A DNA stretch of 40,328 bases from Chloroflexota bacterium. Lineage in GTDB: Bacteria > Chloroflexota > Dormibacteria > Dormibacterales > Dormibacteraceae. Below are positions 15,815 through 23,927 of the stretch, one piece after another. The DNA is taken from NCBI GenBank assembly GCA_005881155.1, contig VBHN01000049.1, positions 1-40,328 of the forward strand, given 5' to 3'. Within the stretch, counting starts at the first letter, position 1; each line of letters starts with the position of its first letter. The notes under the pieces are model-generated. The model saw only the letters and a program-made list of their open reading frames with translations. It did not search any database and had not been told where the DNA came from. The position numbers and the translations under genes are program-made.

Positions 15815-16777
15815 CTAGCGGCCCGCCCGCACCTCTTTCATCGTCTTGCCGGAGGCCTGGTACTTGACCGCCGTCATCTCCGCCAGGATCGCCAGGGCGG
15901 TCTCCTCGGCGCCCCGGCCGCCCAGGTCGAGGCCGATCGGGCCGTGCACCTTCTCCAGCTGCTCGTCCGTGAAGCCCTCCGACCGGAGCTCGTCGAGGCG
16001 GTTCTGGTTGGTTTTGCGGCTGCCGATGGCGCCGATGTAGCGCACGTCCTTGCCGACCACCGAGCGCAGCGCGGGCAGGTCGAACTTGGGGTCGTGGGTG
16101 AGGATGACGACGTAGGTCGAGCGGTCCAGGGTGATCCCAGCCAGCGTCTCGTCCGGCCAGCCGACCAGGATCTCGTCGGCCTCGGGGAAGCGCTCGGCGG
16201 TGGCGAACTTGGCCCGGGCGTCGATGACGGTGACCCGGTAGCCGAGCAGCTTGGCCAGCCGGTGGAGCGGGATGGCGATGTGGATCGCGCCGATGATCAC
16301 CAGCTGCGGGGCGCGGCGGTGGGGCTCGATGAACCAGTCCCCGTCTCGGGTTGGAGCGTCCGCCGCCGGGACGCGCTCGAGCAGCTGCACCTCCCCGGTC
16401 TCCAGGTTGGTGCGCAGCTCCGCCGGGCGTTCGGACTCGATCAGCTCGATCAGCCTCAGGTGCTCCGGACCGACCGGCTGGATCATCACCTCGACGTGGC
16501 CGCCGCAGGCCAGCCCGACCTCGAAGGCGACGTCGTCCGCGACACCGTAGGGCACCAGGCGGGCCTGGCCGGCTTTGAGGACGCGCTGCGCCTCTTCGAA
16601 GACGTCGCCCTCGATGCAGCCGTTGGAGACCGACCCGGCCATCCGGCCCGAGCTCGAGACGACCATCTTCGAACCCAGCGGCCGCGGGCTCGAGCCCCAG
16701 GTCTCCACCACCGTGGCCAGCGCCACCCGATCGCCTGCCGCGGTCCAGCTCTTGACCTCTTCCAGCACCTCTCTCAC
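15815..16777 (-). CDS. XdhC/CoxF family molybdenum-enzyme maturation factor
   Basis: 320 residues. The N-terminal XdhC domain has ETWGSSPRPLGSKM, GSVSNGCIEGDV and GLACGGHVEVMI; the Rossmann-like C-terminal domain has LVIIGAIHIAIPLHRLAKLLGY, VGWPDE, LTHDPKFDLPAL, YIGAIGSRKT and GPIGLDLGGR. XdhC proteins bind the molybdopterin cofactor, help sulfuration and insert it into apo-enzymes of the xanthine dehydrogenase/CO dehydrogenase family. Its ATG overlaps the CoxE stop (ATGA at 16774-16777). Position at the end of coxD-coxE-xdhC indicates service to the CoxSLM enzyme. GAIH in place of the GAGH of many XdhC copies is a natural variant of this branch as I remember it. Confidence 0.87.
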   Translation of the reverse strand: MREVLEEVKSWTAAGDRVALATVVETWGSSPRPLGSKMVVSSSGRMAGSVSNGCIEGDVFEEAQRVLKAGQARLVPYGVADDVAFEVGLACGGHVEVMIQPVGPEHLRLIELIESERPAELRTNLETGEVQLLERVPAADAPTRDGDWFIEPHRRAPQLVIIGAIHIAIPLHRLAKLLGYRVTVIDARAKFATAERFPEADEILVGWPDETLAGITLDRSTYVVILTHDPKFDLPALRSVVGKDVRYIGAIGSRKTNQNRLDELRSEGFTDEQLEKVHGPIGLDLGGRGAEETALAILAEMTAVKYQASGKTMKEVRAGR

Positions 16778-17940
16778 CCGCGGTTGACCCTCCTATCCAG
16801 CGAAGCCAGCTTGCGGCCGAGCTCGTCCAGCGCCTGCAGGTTGTGGGCTGCCATGAACTCGTCGGTGTGGGGCAGCGCTGCCGCCATCCCGCGGGTCAGT
16901 GGCTCGTAGCCCTCCGAGCCCAGCAACGGGTTCAGCCAGATCAGGCGGTGCGCCTGCCTGCGCAGCCGGGCGAGCTCGTGGGCGAGCACCGACGGGTCGC
17001 CCCGGTCCCAGCCGTCGCTGATCAGGATCACCACCGCGCCATGCCCGAGGACCCGCCTTGCCCACTTCCGGTTGAACTCGTGCAGGGCCTCCCCTATTCG
17101 AGTGCCGCCGCTGAAGTCGTGGACGGAATGGCCCACTCCCTCCAGCGCCCGGTCCACGTCCCGGCGCCGCAGCTGGCGGGTGATCCGGGTGAGGCGGGTC
17201 GAGAAGACGAAGGTCTCGACCTCCTCCCGGCGGGCAACGGCATGAGCGAAGATCAGCAGCTGTCGCGAGTAGCGCTCCATGGAGCCGCTGACGTCGCAGA
17301 GCAGGACCAGGGGGCGCCGCCGGATCCGCGGCTGCCGGTGGAGCAGGCGCACCAGCTCGCCGCTGGAGCGGACCGCCTGCCGCGAGGTTCGGCGGAGGTC
17401 GATGGCGCCGCTCCGCGCCGGTGTGAGGCGTCGGGTGCGCTTCTCGGCCATCCGCCAGGGCGCCTGGGCGAGCAGGCGGCGAACCTGCTCGGACTCCTGC
17501 CAGGTCAGCTGGTCGAAGCTCTTCTGGCGCAGCAGCTCCTCGGCGCTGTACCCGGAGCTGCTGGCCGTGACGCTGCGCTCGTCCTGGCGGGCCAGCTCCG
17601 ACTGTGGCAGCCCGAGCTCCTTCAGCCAGGCCTTGGCGCGCTCGGGGTCCATGGGCAGCGAGCGGCTGCGGCCGGGGATGGCACCGGCCAGGATCCGGGG
17701 GTCGGGGGGCGCCCAATAGATGTCGAAGGCGGCGTCGAAGAGCTGCAGCTCGTCCTTCCGGGTCACGAAGACGGTGCGCAGCGTCTCCCGGAAGTCGGTC
17801 TCAGACGCGAGGTCGATGAGGTTGAGCGCCACCGTGGCGTCCTTCAGGCGGCCGGGACCCGCGTCAAGACCAGCGTCATGGAGGAGTCGCGCGAAGCCGG
17901 CCAGGCGCGAGAGGAGCTCTGGTCGGCCGGTCTCAGGCAC
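16774..17940 (-). CDS. coxE: VWA-domain protein, CoxE family
   Basis: 388 residues. A helical N-terminal part is followed by an Arg-rich linker and a von Willebrand A domain with the metal-ion site DVSGSM (in VLLCDVSGSMERYS), a conserved Thr in SGGTRIGEAL, and LISDGWDRGDPSVL. CoxE works with the AAA+ ATPase CoxD; in the best-studied CO dehydrogenase this pair is needed to build the copper-sulfur-molybdenum active site. It overlaps coxD by 8 bases and xdhC by 4, so the three are one transcript with coupled translation. Confidence 0.87.
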   Translation of the reverse strand: MPETGRPELLSRLAGFARLLHDAGLDAGPGRLKDATVALNLIDLASETDFRETLRTVFVTRKDELQLFDAAFDIYWAPPDPRILAGAIPGRSRSLPMDPERAKAWLKELGLPQSELARQDERSVTASSSGYSAEELLRQKSFDQLTWQESEQVRRLLAQAPWRMAEKRTRRLTPARSGAIDLRRTSRQAVRSSGELVRLLHRQPRIRRRPLVLLCDVSGSMERYSRQLLIFAHAVARREEVETFVFSTRLTRITRQLRRRDVDRALEGVGHSVHDFSGGTRIGEALHEFNRKWARRVLGHGAVVILISDGWDRGDPSVLAHELARLRRQAHRLIWLNPLLGSEGYEPLTRGMAAALPHTDEFMAAHNLQALDELGRKLASLDRRVNRG

Positions 17941-18820
17941 CCTGCGCGCGCTGGACCAGGGCGGGGATCGCCTCCCGCGCCCGCTCCAGGTCCTCCTGGT
18001 ACTTGAGCGCCGCGCCCAGCGTCGCCTCGACCAGGCTCGCGTCGACGCTGCGCGCTCCCAGCGCGCTGAGCGAGCGTGCCCAGTCCAGCGTCTCGGCCAC
18101 GCCGGGCAGCTTGTAGAGGTCCATCTCGCGCAGGCCGCTCACCAGCAGGGCGACCTGGCGGGCGAGACCGGCGGCGGCCTCGGGGACCCGTGCCTCCACG
18201 ATCGAGACCTCCTTCTCCAGGTCCGGGTAATCGATCCAGTGGTAGAGGCAGCGGCGCTTGAGCGCGTCGTGAACCTCACGGGTCCGGTTGGAGGTGACGA
18301 CCACGAAGGGCGGACGCTTGGCGGTGACGGTCCCCAGCTCGGGGATGGAGATCTGGAAGTCGCTGAGCAGCTCCAGCAGGAAGGCCTCGAACTCCTCGTC
18401 CGAGCGATCGATCTCGTCGATCAACAACACCGGCGGCACCGGGTCTTCGTTGTCGATCGCGTCCAGCAGGGGGCGGCGGAGCAGGAACTCGGGGCTGAAG
18501 ATCTCCCTCTCCGCCTGGGCGCGGTCGGCTCCTTCGCCGAGCAGGCGGATGTGGAGCAGCTGGCGCGGATAGTTCCACTCGTAGGCCGCATGGGCGAGGT
18601 CGATGCCCTCGTAGCACTGGAGCCGGATCAGGCGCGCGCCGAGGACCTCTGCCATGACCTTGGCCGCCTCGGTCTTCCCCACGCCGGCCTCGCCTTCGAT
18701 GAAGAGGGGCTTGCCCAGTTTCAAGGCGAGGTAGATCGACGTCGCCAGGGGCCGGTCGCCGATGTACCGGTGCGACGCCAGCCGCGCCAGGACGTCGTCG
18801 ATGGAGTCGATTTCAGGCAT
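17933..18820 (-). CDS. coxD: MoxR-type AAA+ ATPase, CoxD family
   Basis: 295 residues, single AAA+ domain. Walker A is GEAGVGKTEAAK, Walker B VLLIDEIDRSDEEFEAFLLE, sensor 1 TSNRTREVHDALKRRC (with the Arg finger region). In CO dehydrogenase systems CoxD is an ATP-dependent chaperone that unfolds or remodels the apo-enzyme for cluster assembly with CoxE. ATG 18820 has a TACGGT hexamer 10 bases upstream. A 13-bp hairpin separates it from coxM, so it may be expressed at its own level. MoxR relatives also act on VWA proteins in other pathways, but the neighbours make the Cox role most likely. Confidence 0.88.
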   Translation of the reverse strand: MPEIDSIDDVLARLASHRYIGDRPLATSIYLALKLGKPLFIEGEAGVGKTEAAKVMAEVLGARLIRLQCYEGIDLAHAAYEWNYPRQLLHIRLLGEGADRAQAEREIFSPEFLLRRPLLDAIDNEDPVPPVLLIDEIDRSDEEFEAFLLELLSDFQISIPELGTVTAKRPPFVVVTSNRTREVHDALKRRCLYHWIDYPDLEKEVSIVEARVPEAAAGLARQVALLVSGLREMDLYKLPGVAETLDWARSLSALGARSVDASLVEATLGAALKYQEDLERAREAIPALVQRAQGA

Positions 18821-18830
18821 GCAGATTCAC

Positions 18831-18841
18831 ACCGTAGCGTA
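18831..18841 (-). promoter_or_regulatory. Candidate -10 boxes for coxD
   Basis: On the minus strand TACGCT and TACGGT overlap in series; the second ends 10 bases before the coxD ATG. This would give the coxD-coxE-xdhC group its own start after the hairpin. Confidence 0.4.
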
Positions 18842-18886
18842 CCCAGGGAGCCGCCAATTCCCGGCGGCCCACTCGGCGGAAGCAAA

Positions 18887-18917
18887 GGGACGGTGCCGGC
18901 GGGCCCGGCACCGTCCC
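18887..18917 (-). terminator. 13-bp perfect hairpin between coxM and coxD
   Basis: GGGACGGTGCCGG at 18887-18899 pairs perfectly with 18905-18917 around a 5-base loop. In the direction of transcription it is followed by TTTGCTT, a weak T-run. It lies just downstream of the coxM stop. It could be a partial terminator, or a 3' stabiliser that lets coxSLM be made in excess over the maturation genes. Confidence 0.6.
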
Positions 18918-18936
18918 CAGGAAAGGTTCCCCCCTC

Positions 18937-19746
18937 TTACGCTGAGGCTTGCTCGATGGCGCGGCGCGTCAGCACCCGCGCCAGGTGCTTCTTGTAATCG
19001 GCGCTGGCCCGCAGGTCGGCCGAGGGGTTGAGGCCGTCCGAGGCGTGCTCGGCCGCATCGGCCGGCGAGGCGCCGGAGGCGAGCGCCTGCTCGACGGCGG
19101 TCGAACGCACCGGCGTGGGTCCGACGTTGGTGAGCCCGATCCGCCAGCCGCCGTCGACCTTCTGGGCCGCAGCTCCCACGATCGCCCAGTCGAAGAGCCG
19201 GCGGCGGAACTTGATGTACTTGTGCGGGCCGTTGGCAATCGGGAAGACCACCTCGCAGACCAGCTCGTCGTGCTCGAGCGGGGTGGTGAAGATGTCCTTG
19301 AAGAAGTCTTTGGCCGCGTGGCGCCGCTTGTTGGTGACGATCTCGGCGTCGAGAATCAGCGCCAGGGTCGGGTAGTCGCCGGCCGCGTCGGCGTGGGCCA
19401 TGACGCCACCGATGCTGCCCAGGTTGCGGACCTGGTTGTCGCCGACCTCGTCGGCGACCTCGGCCAGGATGGGCAGGTTCTGCTTGACGGTGTCGCTGTT
19501 CTGGAGCTGGACGTGGCGCACCAGCGCGCCCACGCGGAGCTTGCCGCCCTCGACGGTGATGTAGTCGAGCTCCTTGATCGGATTGATGTCGACCAGGGCG
19601 CTGGGCTGGGAGAGCCGGAGGCGCATGAGCGGGATCAAGCTGTGGCCGCCGGCCAGCACCTTGGCATCCTCGCCGAAGCGCTGCAGCAGCTCTGAGGCCT
19701 GTTGGACGGAGGTCGCCCTCTCGTACTCGAAAGCGGCTGGGATCAT
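18937..19746 (-). CDS. coxM: CO dehydrogenase-type medium (FAD) subunit
   Basis: 269 residues. FAD-binding motifs AGGHSLIPLM and NLGSIGGVMAHAD (the TIGG-type motif), then the C-terminal domain with IGLTNVGPTPVRSTAVEQAL. In CoxSML enzymes this subunit passes electrons from the iron-sulfur clusters of CoxS to its FAD and on to the acceptor, often quinone through CoxG-linked membrane contact. The start ATG overlaps the coxL stop by 4 bases. The length is slightly under the usual 280-290 residues, without an obvious missing block. Confidence 0.9.
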   Translation of the reverse strand: MIPAAFEYERATSVQQASELLQRFGEDAKVLAGGHSLIPLMRLRLSQPSALVDINPIKELDYITVEGGKLRVGALVRHVQLQNSDTVKQNLPILAEVADEVGDNQVRNLGSIGGVMAHADAAGDYPTLALILDAEIVTNKRRHAAKDFFKDIFTTPLEHDELVCEVVFPIANGPHKYIKFRRRLFDWAIVGAAAQKVDGGWRIGLTNVGPTPVRSTAVEQALASGASPADAAEHASDGLNPSADLRASADYKKHLARVLTRRAIEQASA

Positions 19747-22136
19747 GCCTGCGCTCCTCCCCCTCCATTGGCGGAGGTCGCGCTTACTCCGCGCGCCTCC
19801 TTGATCTGCTTCCAGAGCCGGTCCGGGCTGGCCGGCATGTCGACGTGGGTGATCCCGAAGGGCGAGACGGCGTCGGTGATGGCGTTGATCACCGCCACGC
19901 TGGCGGCAATCGTTCCCGCCTCGCCGATGCCTTTCACGCCGAGGTCGTTGACAGGTGTCGGCGTCACCGTGCTGTCGAGCTGGATGTCGGGGATCTCGAC
20001 CGCCGTCGGCACCATGTAGTCGAGCATCGTGCCCGTCCGCAGCTGACCTGACGCCTCGTCGTAGGCGACGTCCTCGAAGAGCGCCTGGGAAAAGCCCTGG
20101 ACGATCCCCCCGTGCAGCTGGCCTTCGACGACCATCGGGTTGATGACGTTGCCGCAGTCGTCGACGGCCACGTACTTCTCGAACTTGACCGAGCCCGTCT
20201 CGGGGTCCACCTCGACGACCGCGATGTGGGCGCCGAACGGCCAGACCAGGTTGGGCGGGTCGAAGTAGGCCACGGCCTCCAGGCCGTGCTCCATGCCTTC
20301 CGGGAGGCCGGCCCCATAGGCCGCGAAGGCTACCTCACCCATCGCCTTGGCCTTCTCCGGGCTGCCCTTGACGTGGAACTTGCCCTGGTCGAAGACGATG
20401 TCCTCCTCGGCCGCTTCCAGCATGTGCGCCGCAAGCTTCTTGGCCTTGTCCACGACCCGCTGGGAGGCGCGGTGGATGGCCATGCCGCCCACCGCCAGGC
20501 TGCGGCTCCCGTAGGTCCCGTAACCGAAGCTGGGTCCCTCGTTGGTGTCGCCGTGGCGAATCTCCACCTGCTCGTAGGGCACACCCAGGGTGTCCGCGAC
20601 GATCTGGGCGAAGGTGGTCTCGTGCCCCTGTCCGTGGGAGTGGGTGCCGGTGTAGACCGCTACCGAGCCGGTCGGGTGGACCCTGACCTGCGCGGATTCG
20701 ACCAGCGCCACGCCGGCCGTGGCGCCGGCGAGCGCGCTGGGACCGAACCCGCAGAGCTCGATCCAGGTCGAAACGCCGATGCCCAGGTAGCGGCCCTTGC
20801 CGCGAAGGTCGGCCTGGCGCTTGCGGAGCTCGTCGTAACCGGCGATCGACATCGCCTTGGCCAGTGACTTCTCGTAGTCGCCGGAGTCGATGACGAGGCC
20901 GAAGTTCTGTGTGTAGGGGAACTCCGAGGCCTGGATGAAATTCTTCCTGCGCAGCTCGATGGGATCCATCCCGATCTCCTGCGCGAGCCGGTCGAGCATC
21001 CGCTCGACCAGGTGAGTGGCCTCGGGCCGGCCGGCCCCGCGGTAGGGGTCGGTCGGCACCTTGTTGGTCAGCACGCCGACCGTGCGGGCGGAGATGCCCT
21101 GCCAGTGGTAGGCGCCACCGGCCATGACGCAGGCGCAGGCCTGGAAGGCGCCGAAGGTGCCGTGGTAGGCGCCGAGGTCGAGGTACTGAGTCAGGCGCAT
21201 CCCGAGCAGCGTGCCGTCCTTCTTGGCGGCCACTTCCACGTCGAAGATCTGGCCTCGCCCGTGCGTCGTGTTCTGGATGCTCTCGGTGCGCGTCTCGATC
21301 CACTTGACCGGCCGCCCGCCCATCCGGGCCATCGCCGGCACCAGGTAGTCCTCCGGGTAGGGGCTGATCTTGCTGCCGAAGCCGCCGCCGACGTCCTGGG
21401 AGATCACCCGCACGGAGCTCTCGGGAAGACTCAGGGCGCCGCCCACGAAGAGCCGGATGAAGTGCGGGTTCTGGTTCGACATCCAGATCGTCAGCCGCTT
21501 GTCGAAGGTGTCGTACTCGGCCAGTACCCCGCGCGTCTCCATCGGCGTGGGAGCCAGGCGCTGCTGGAGGATCCTCTCCTTGACCACCACCTCGGCGCTG
21601 CCGAAGGCGGAGTCGGTGGCCTCCCAGGGCACCAGGGTCATGTCCCAGCCCAGGTTGTCGGCGAGGTCCGTGTGGGCCTTCGGGCTGTTCGGTTCCAGGG
21701 CCTTCTCGAGGTCGCCCACCGCGGGGAGGACGTCGTAGTCGACCTGGACCAGGTTGGCCGCGTCATCCGCCGCGGACTTGGTGTCCGCCAGCACCACGGC
21801 GACGATCTCGCCCTGGTAGGCCGCCTCGCCGGAGGCGATCGGGAAGCGGTCGGGGACTGTCTTCTTCTCGGGCGCGAAGGCCGCCACGGTCGGGTGCGTC
21901 CCTGCCACCTGGCCCTGGAAGTCCTTGGCGGTGTAAACGGCTCGCACGCCCGCTGCGGCCTTGGCCTCGGTGAGGTCGATCTTCTGGATCTTGGCGTGCG
22001 CGTACGGACTGCGGACGAAGGTCGCGTAGACCTGCCCCGGCCGGTTCAGGTCGTCGATGTAGCGGCCGTGCCCGGAGACCAGCCGGGGGTCTTCGCGGCG
22101 ATGGATCTTGGCGCCGATCAGCTGGGTGACGGCCAT
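19743..22136 (-). CDS. coxL: Form II-type CO dehydrogenase large (molybdenum) subunit
   Basis: 797 residues, the molybdopterin-binding catalytic subunit. Family marks: IGAKIHRREDPRLVSGHGRY at the N-terminus, QDVGGGFGSK, GQGHETTFAQI and GVKGIGEAGTI with the catalytic Glu. The active-site loop reads PYRGAGR at residues 364-370. Form I enzymes, which oxidise CO, carry AYRCSFR with the copper-binding Cys. AYRGAGR marks form II, whose physiological substrate is disputed. So this is form II-like with Pro for Ala, and CO oxidation should not be assumed. It sits 2 bases after coxS and overlaps coxM. Substrates of relatives include aldehydes, purines and nicotinate-type rings. Confidence 0.9.
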   Translation of the reverse strand: MAVTQLIGAKIHRREDPRLVSGHGRYIDDLNRPGQVYATFVRSPYAHAKIQKIDLTEAKAAAGVRAVYTAKDFQGQVAGTHPTVAAFAPEKKTVPDRFPIASGEAAYQGEIVAVVLADTKSAADDAANLVQVDYDVLPAVGDLEKALEPNSPKAHTDLADNLGWDMTLVPWEATDSAFGSAEVVVKERILQQRLAPTPMETRGVLAEYDTFDKRLTIWMSNQNPHFIRLFVGGALSLPESSVRVISQDVGGGFGSKISPYPEDYLVPAMARMGGRPVKWIETRTESIQNTTHGRGQIFDVEVAAKKDGTLLGMRLTQYLDLGAYHGTFGAFQACACVMAGGAYHWQGISARTVGVLTNKVPTDPYRGAGRPEATHLVERMLDRLAQEIGMDPIELRRKNFIQASEFPYTQNFGLVIDSGDYEKSLAKAMSIAGYDELRKRQADLRGKGRYLGIGVSTWIELCGFGPSALAGATAGVALVESAQVRVHPTGSVAVYTGTHSHGQGHETTFAQIVADTLGVPYEQVEIRHGDTNEGPSFGYGTYGSRSLAVGGMAIHRASQRVVDKAKKLAAHMLEAAEEDIVFDQGKFHVKGSPEKAKAMGEVAFAAYGAGLPEGMEHGLEAVAYFDPPNLVWPFGAHIAVVEVDPETGSVKFEKYVAVDDCGNVINPMVVEGQLHGGIVQGFSQALFEDVAYDEASGQLRTGTMLDYMVPTAVEIPDIQLDSTVTPTPVNDLGVKGIGEAGTIAASVAVINAITDAVSPFGITHVDMPASPDRLWKQIKEARGVSATSANGGGGAQA

Positions 22137-22138
22137 CG

Positions 22139-22648
22139 CTACTCCCCTCCCGCGGCGACCGGTGTCCCGGCGCCCTTGGCGGCTCCCATCTTCTGAGCGG
22201 CGTCCTTGACGGACTTGATGATGTTGACGTAGCCCGTGCAGCGGCAGAGGTTGCCCTCGAGGCCCTTGCGGATCTCATCGTCGGTCGGGTTCGGGTTCTG
22301 CGAGAGCAGGTAGACGCCGGCCATGATGAAGCCGGGCGTGCAATAGCCGCACTGCAGCCCGTGGTTGTCCCAGAAGGCCTGCTGCAGCGGGTGCAGCTGG
22401 TCGCCGGTGGCGAGGCCTTCGATGGTCTCAACCTCGGCATCCTGGGCCTGGACCGCGAAGAGCGTGCAGGACTTCACGGCCTTGCCGTCGACCAGCACCG
22501 TGCAGGCGCCGCATTGCGACGTGTCACACCCGATGTGAGTGCCGGTCAGGCCCGCCACGTCTCGGAGGTAGTGGACGAGAAGGAGCCTGGGCTCGACCTC
22601 ATCCTCACGGCGTGAGCCGTTAACCGTCAACGCGACCTTTCGTTTCAT
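22139..22648 (-). CDS. coxS: CO dehydrogenase-type small (2Fe-2S) subunit
   Basis: 169 residues. The plant-type 2Fe-2S motif (Cys in [10 protein letters not shown], then AVKSC) is followed by the second helical cluster domain ([10 protein letters not shown], then [11 protein letters not shown]), all cysteines in place. It carries electrons from the molybdenum centre to the FAD of CoxM. ATG 22648 is chosen because a strong GGAGGA ribosome site precedes it; a codon 11 residues further upstream has no such support. It is first in coxS-coxL-coxM, and the gap to the divergent coxG is 149 bases. Confidence 0.92.
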   Translation of the reverse strand: MKRKVALTVNGSRREDEVEPRLLLVHYLRDVAGLTGTHIGCDTSQCGACTVLVDGKAVKSCTLFAVQAQDAEVETIEGLATGDQLHPLQQAFWDNHGLQCGYCTPGFIMAGVYLLSQNPNPTDDEIRKGLEGNLCRCTGYVNIIKSVKDAAQKMGAAKGAGTPVAAGGE

Positions 22649-22797
22649 AGGCTCCTCCGAGGTGGCGGTTGGAGATCGCAAAAATCGAACTTGGTCCGCT
22701 AACGACGCGCCCTGGCCCGAAGCCCCCCAAACCCCTGTTGATGCGGCCCGGCCCGGACGCGGGTTTGATTATAGTCAGGCCCTAGGAGCCCTTCCCT
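22649..22797. promoter_or_regulatory. Divergent control region between coxS and coxG
   Basis: 149 bases without a gene. On the plus strand TATAGT at 22770-22775 and AGGAG at 22784-22788 precede coxG, giving a normal short leader with a ribosome site. On the minus strand the coxS ribosome site is clear but I cannot pick a -10 box with confidence. No convincing operator palindrome was seen. Confidence 0.5.
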
Positions 22798-23421
22798 TTG
22801 CTGATCGAGAACTCCTTCCAGGTCGACGCGCCGCCGGACCGCGTCTACGCCTTTTTGCTGGACGTCAACCGCGTCGTCGGCTGCGTCCCCGGCGCGGAGC
22901 TGTCCGAGGTCGTCGACCCCACCACCTTCAAGGGCAAGGTGAAGATCAAGGTCGGTCCGGTGACGGTCGCCTACGCGGGGACGGCGCGGATCGTCGACCG
23001 CGACGAGGCCAATCGCACGGCGACGCTCTCGGGGGAGGGTCGCGAGACCACCGGCCCGGGCAATGCACGGGCGACGGCGAAAATGAAGGTGACCGAGGAG
23101 GGTGGCGCATCGCGCGTCGACGTGAGCACCGACTTCACGGTCGCCGGTCGCGTGGCACAGTTCGGGCGCGGCCTGATGGAGGACGTCTCCAAGTCGCTGG
23201 TCGCGCAGATGGCGGCCTGCATCAAGGCCAAGCTGGAAACGCCCGAGATCCCTGCCGCGGAGCAGCCTGCGGCGCCGCCGGCAGAAGCCCCGAGCAGCAC
23301 TCCGGCTCCGCCCGCGCCGGCCCTGCAGTCCAAGCCGGTCAACGCGCTGGCGCTGTTCTGGTCAGTGCTGGTCGCCCGGCTGCGCCGGCTTTTCAGCCGG
23401 CAGCCCGCTCAGCCCAGGTAG
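22798..23421 (+). CDS. coxG: CoxG-like SRPBCC protein (CO dehydrogenase subunit G)
   Basis: 207 residues. Residues 1-145 are a START/SRPBCC-type fold: FQVDAPPDRVYAFLLDVNRV, then VGCVPGAELSEV, FKGKVKIKVGPVTVAYAG and GRVAQFGRGLMEDVSKSLV, as in the CoxG family. A Pro/Ala-rich linker leads to a C-terminal amphipathic stretch VNALALFWSVLVARLRRLF that looks like a membrane anchor. CoxG is known to recruit CO dehydrogenase to the membrane and to ferry quinone. TTG at 22798 is preceded by AGGAG. Its 3' end overlaps the convergent unknown gene by 13 bases. Confidence 0.85.
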   Translation: MLIENSFQVDAPPDRVYAFLLDVNRVVGCVPGAELSEVVDPTTFKGKVKIKVGPVTVAYAGTARIVDRDEANRTATLSGEGRETTGPGNARATAKMKVTEEGGASRVDVSTDFTVAGRVAQFGRGLMEDVSKSLVAQMAACIKAKLETPEIPAAEQPAAPPAEAPSSTPAPPAPALQSKPVNALALFWSVLVARLRRLFSRQPAQPR

Positions 23422-23903
23422 AGGCCGACCACCAGGTCGCGGTTGACGTAGGCCAGCGGCCACAGCAGTGGTGGTGCGTCAACGCCGACCACGGTCAGGC
23501 TGGCGTCGAGCACCGGGAAGAACTTGGCCTTGAAGAGCATGTCGCGATGCATCCTGGGGTCGGCGGCGGCGGGGAACTCGACCGCGCCCTTGATGCTGAA
23601 CTGCGTCCCCTGGAAGAAGACGAAGCGGCGGCTCATCTCCATCGTCTGGTCGGGCGGGGGCGGCTCCACGTCGTGGGTGCGCAAAGCGCCGACCTGGAGC
23701 TTGGAGAGGACGCCCTCACCGATGGCCTGCAGGCGCGGCGCGCCCGGCAGCATCGGCGTCGTCGAGAGGTTGCGGATGGTCACATAGGGCTCAGGGTCGT
23801 TGAGCACCGCTTGGACCCGGCCGCGCACCGCCATCTCGCCCGCCACGACCTGGTAGTGAGTGAAAGCTTCGATCCTCCACCAGACGGCCTCGACATTGAT
23901 CAA
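23409..23903 (-). CDS. Hypothetical protein, no family recognised
   Basis: 164 residues beginning LINVEAVWWRIEAFTHYQVV from TTG 23903. It is rich in beta-strand-like segments (VTIRNLSTTPML, SRRFVFFQGTQFSIKGAVEF) and ends hydrophobic, WPLAYVNRDLVVGLYLG. No signal peptide or transmembrane helix is evident. A TATCCT hexamer lies 9 bases before the TTG, and the start faces the amidase GTG 24 bases away. A longer reading frame upstream would run across the amidase and is rejected. Codon use and context support a real gene; the function is unknown. Confidence 0.6.
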   Translation of the reverse strand: MINVEAVWWRIEAFTHYQVVAGEMAVRGRVQAVLNDPEPYVTIRNLSTTPMLPGAPRLQAIGEGVLSKLQVGALRTHDVEPPPPDQTMEMSRRFVFFQGTQFSIKGAVEFPAAADPRMHRDMLFKAKFFPVLDASLTVVGVDAPPLLWPLAYVNRDLVVGLYLG

Positions 23904-23912
23904 AGCGCGTAG

Positions 23913-23920
23913 AGGATACT
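23913..23920. promoter_or_regulatory. Overlapping divergent -10 boxes (hypothetical protein / amidase)
   Basis: AGGATACT holds TATCCT on the minus strand, 9 bases before the TTG at 23903. On the plus strand GATACT at 23915-23920 ends 7 bases before the GTG at 23928. It is another compact shared promoter without ribosome sites, though less symmetric than those at 1535, 4662 and 14913. Confidence 0.45.
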
Positions 23921-23927
23921 CCGGGCG

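Noticed and set aside
19743-22136. Form I (true CO-oxidising) CO dehydrogenase
   Set aside because: The active-site loop is PYRGAGR, not the AYRCSFR of form I; CO oxidation cannot be claimed.
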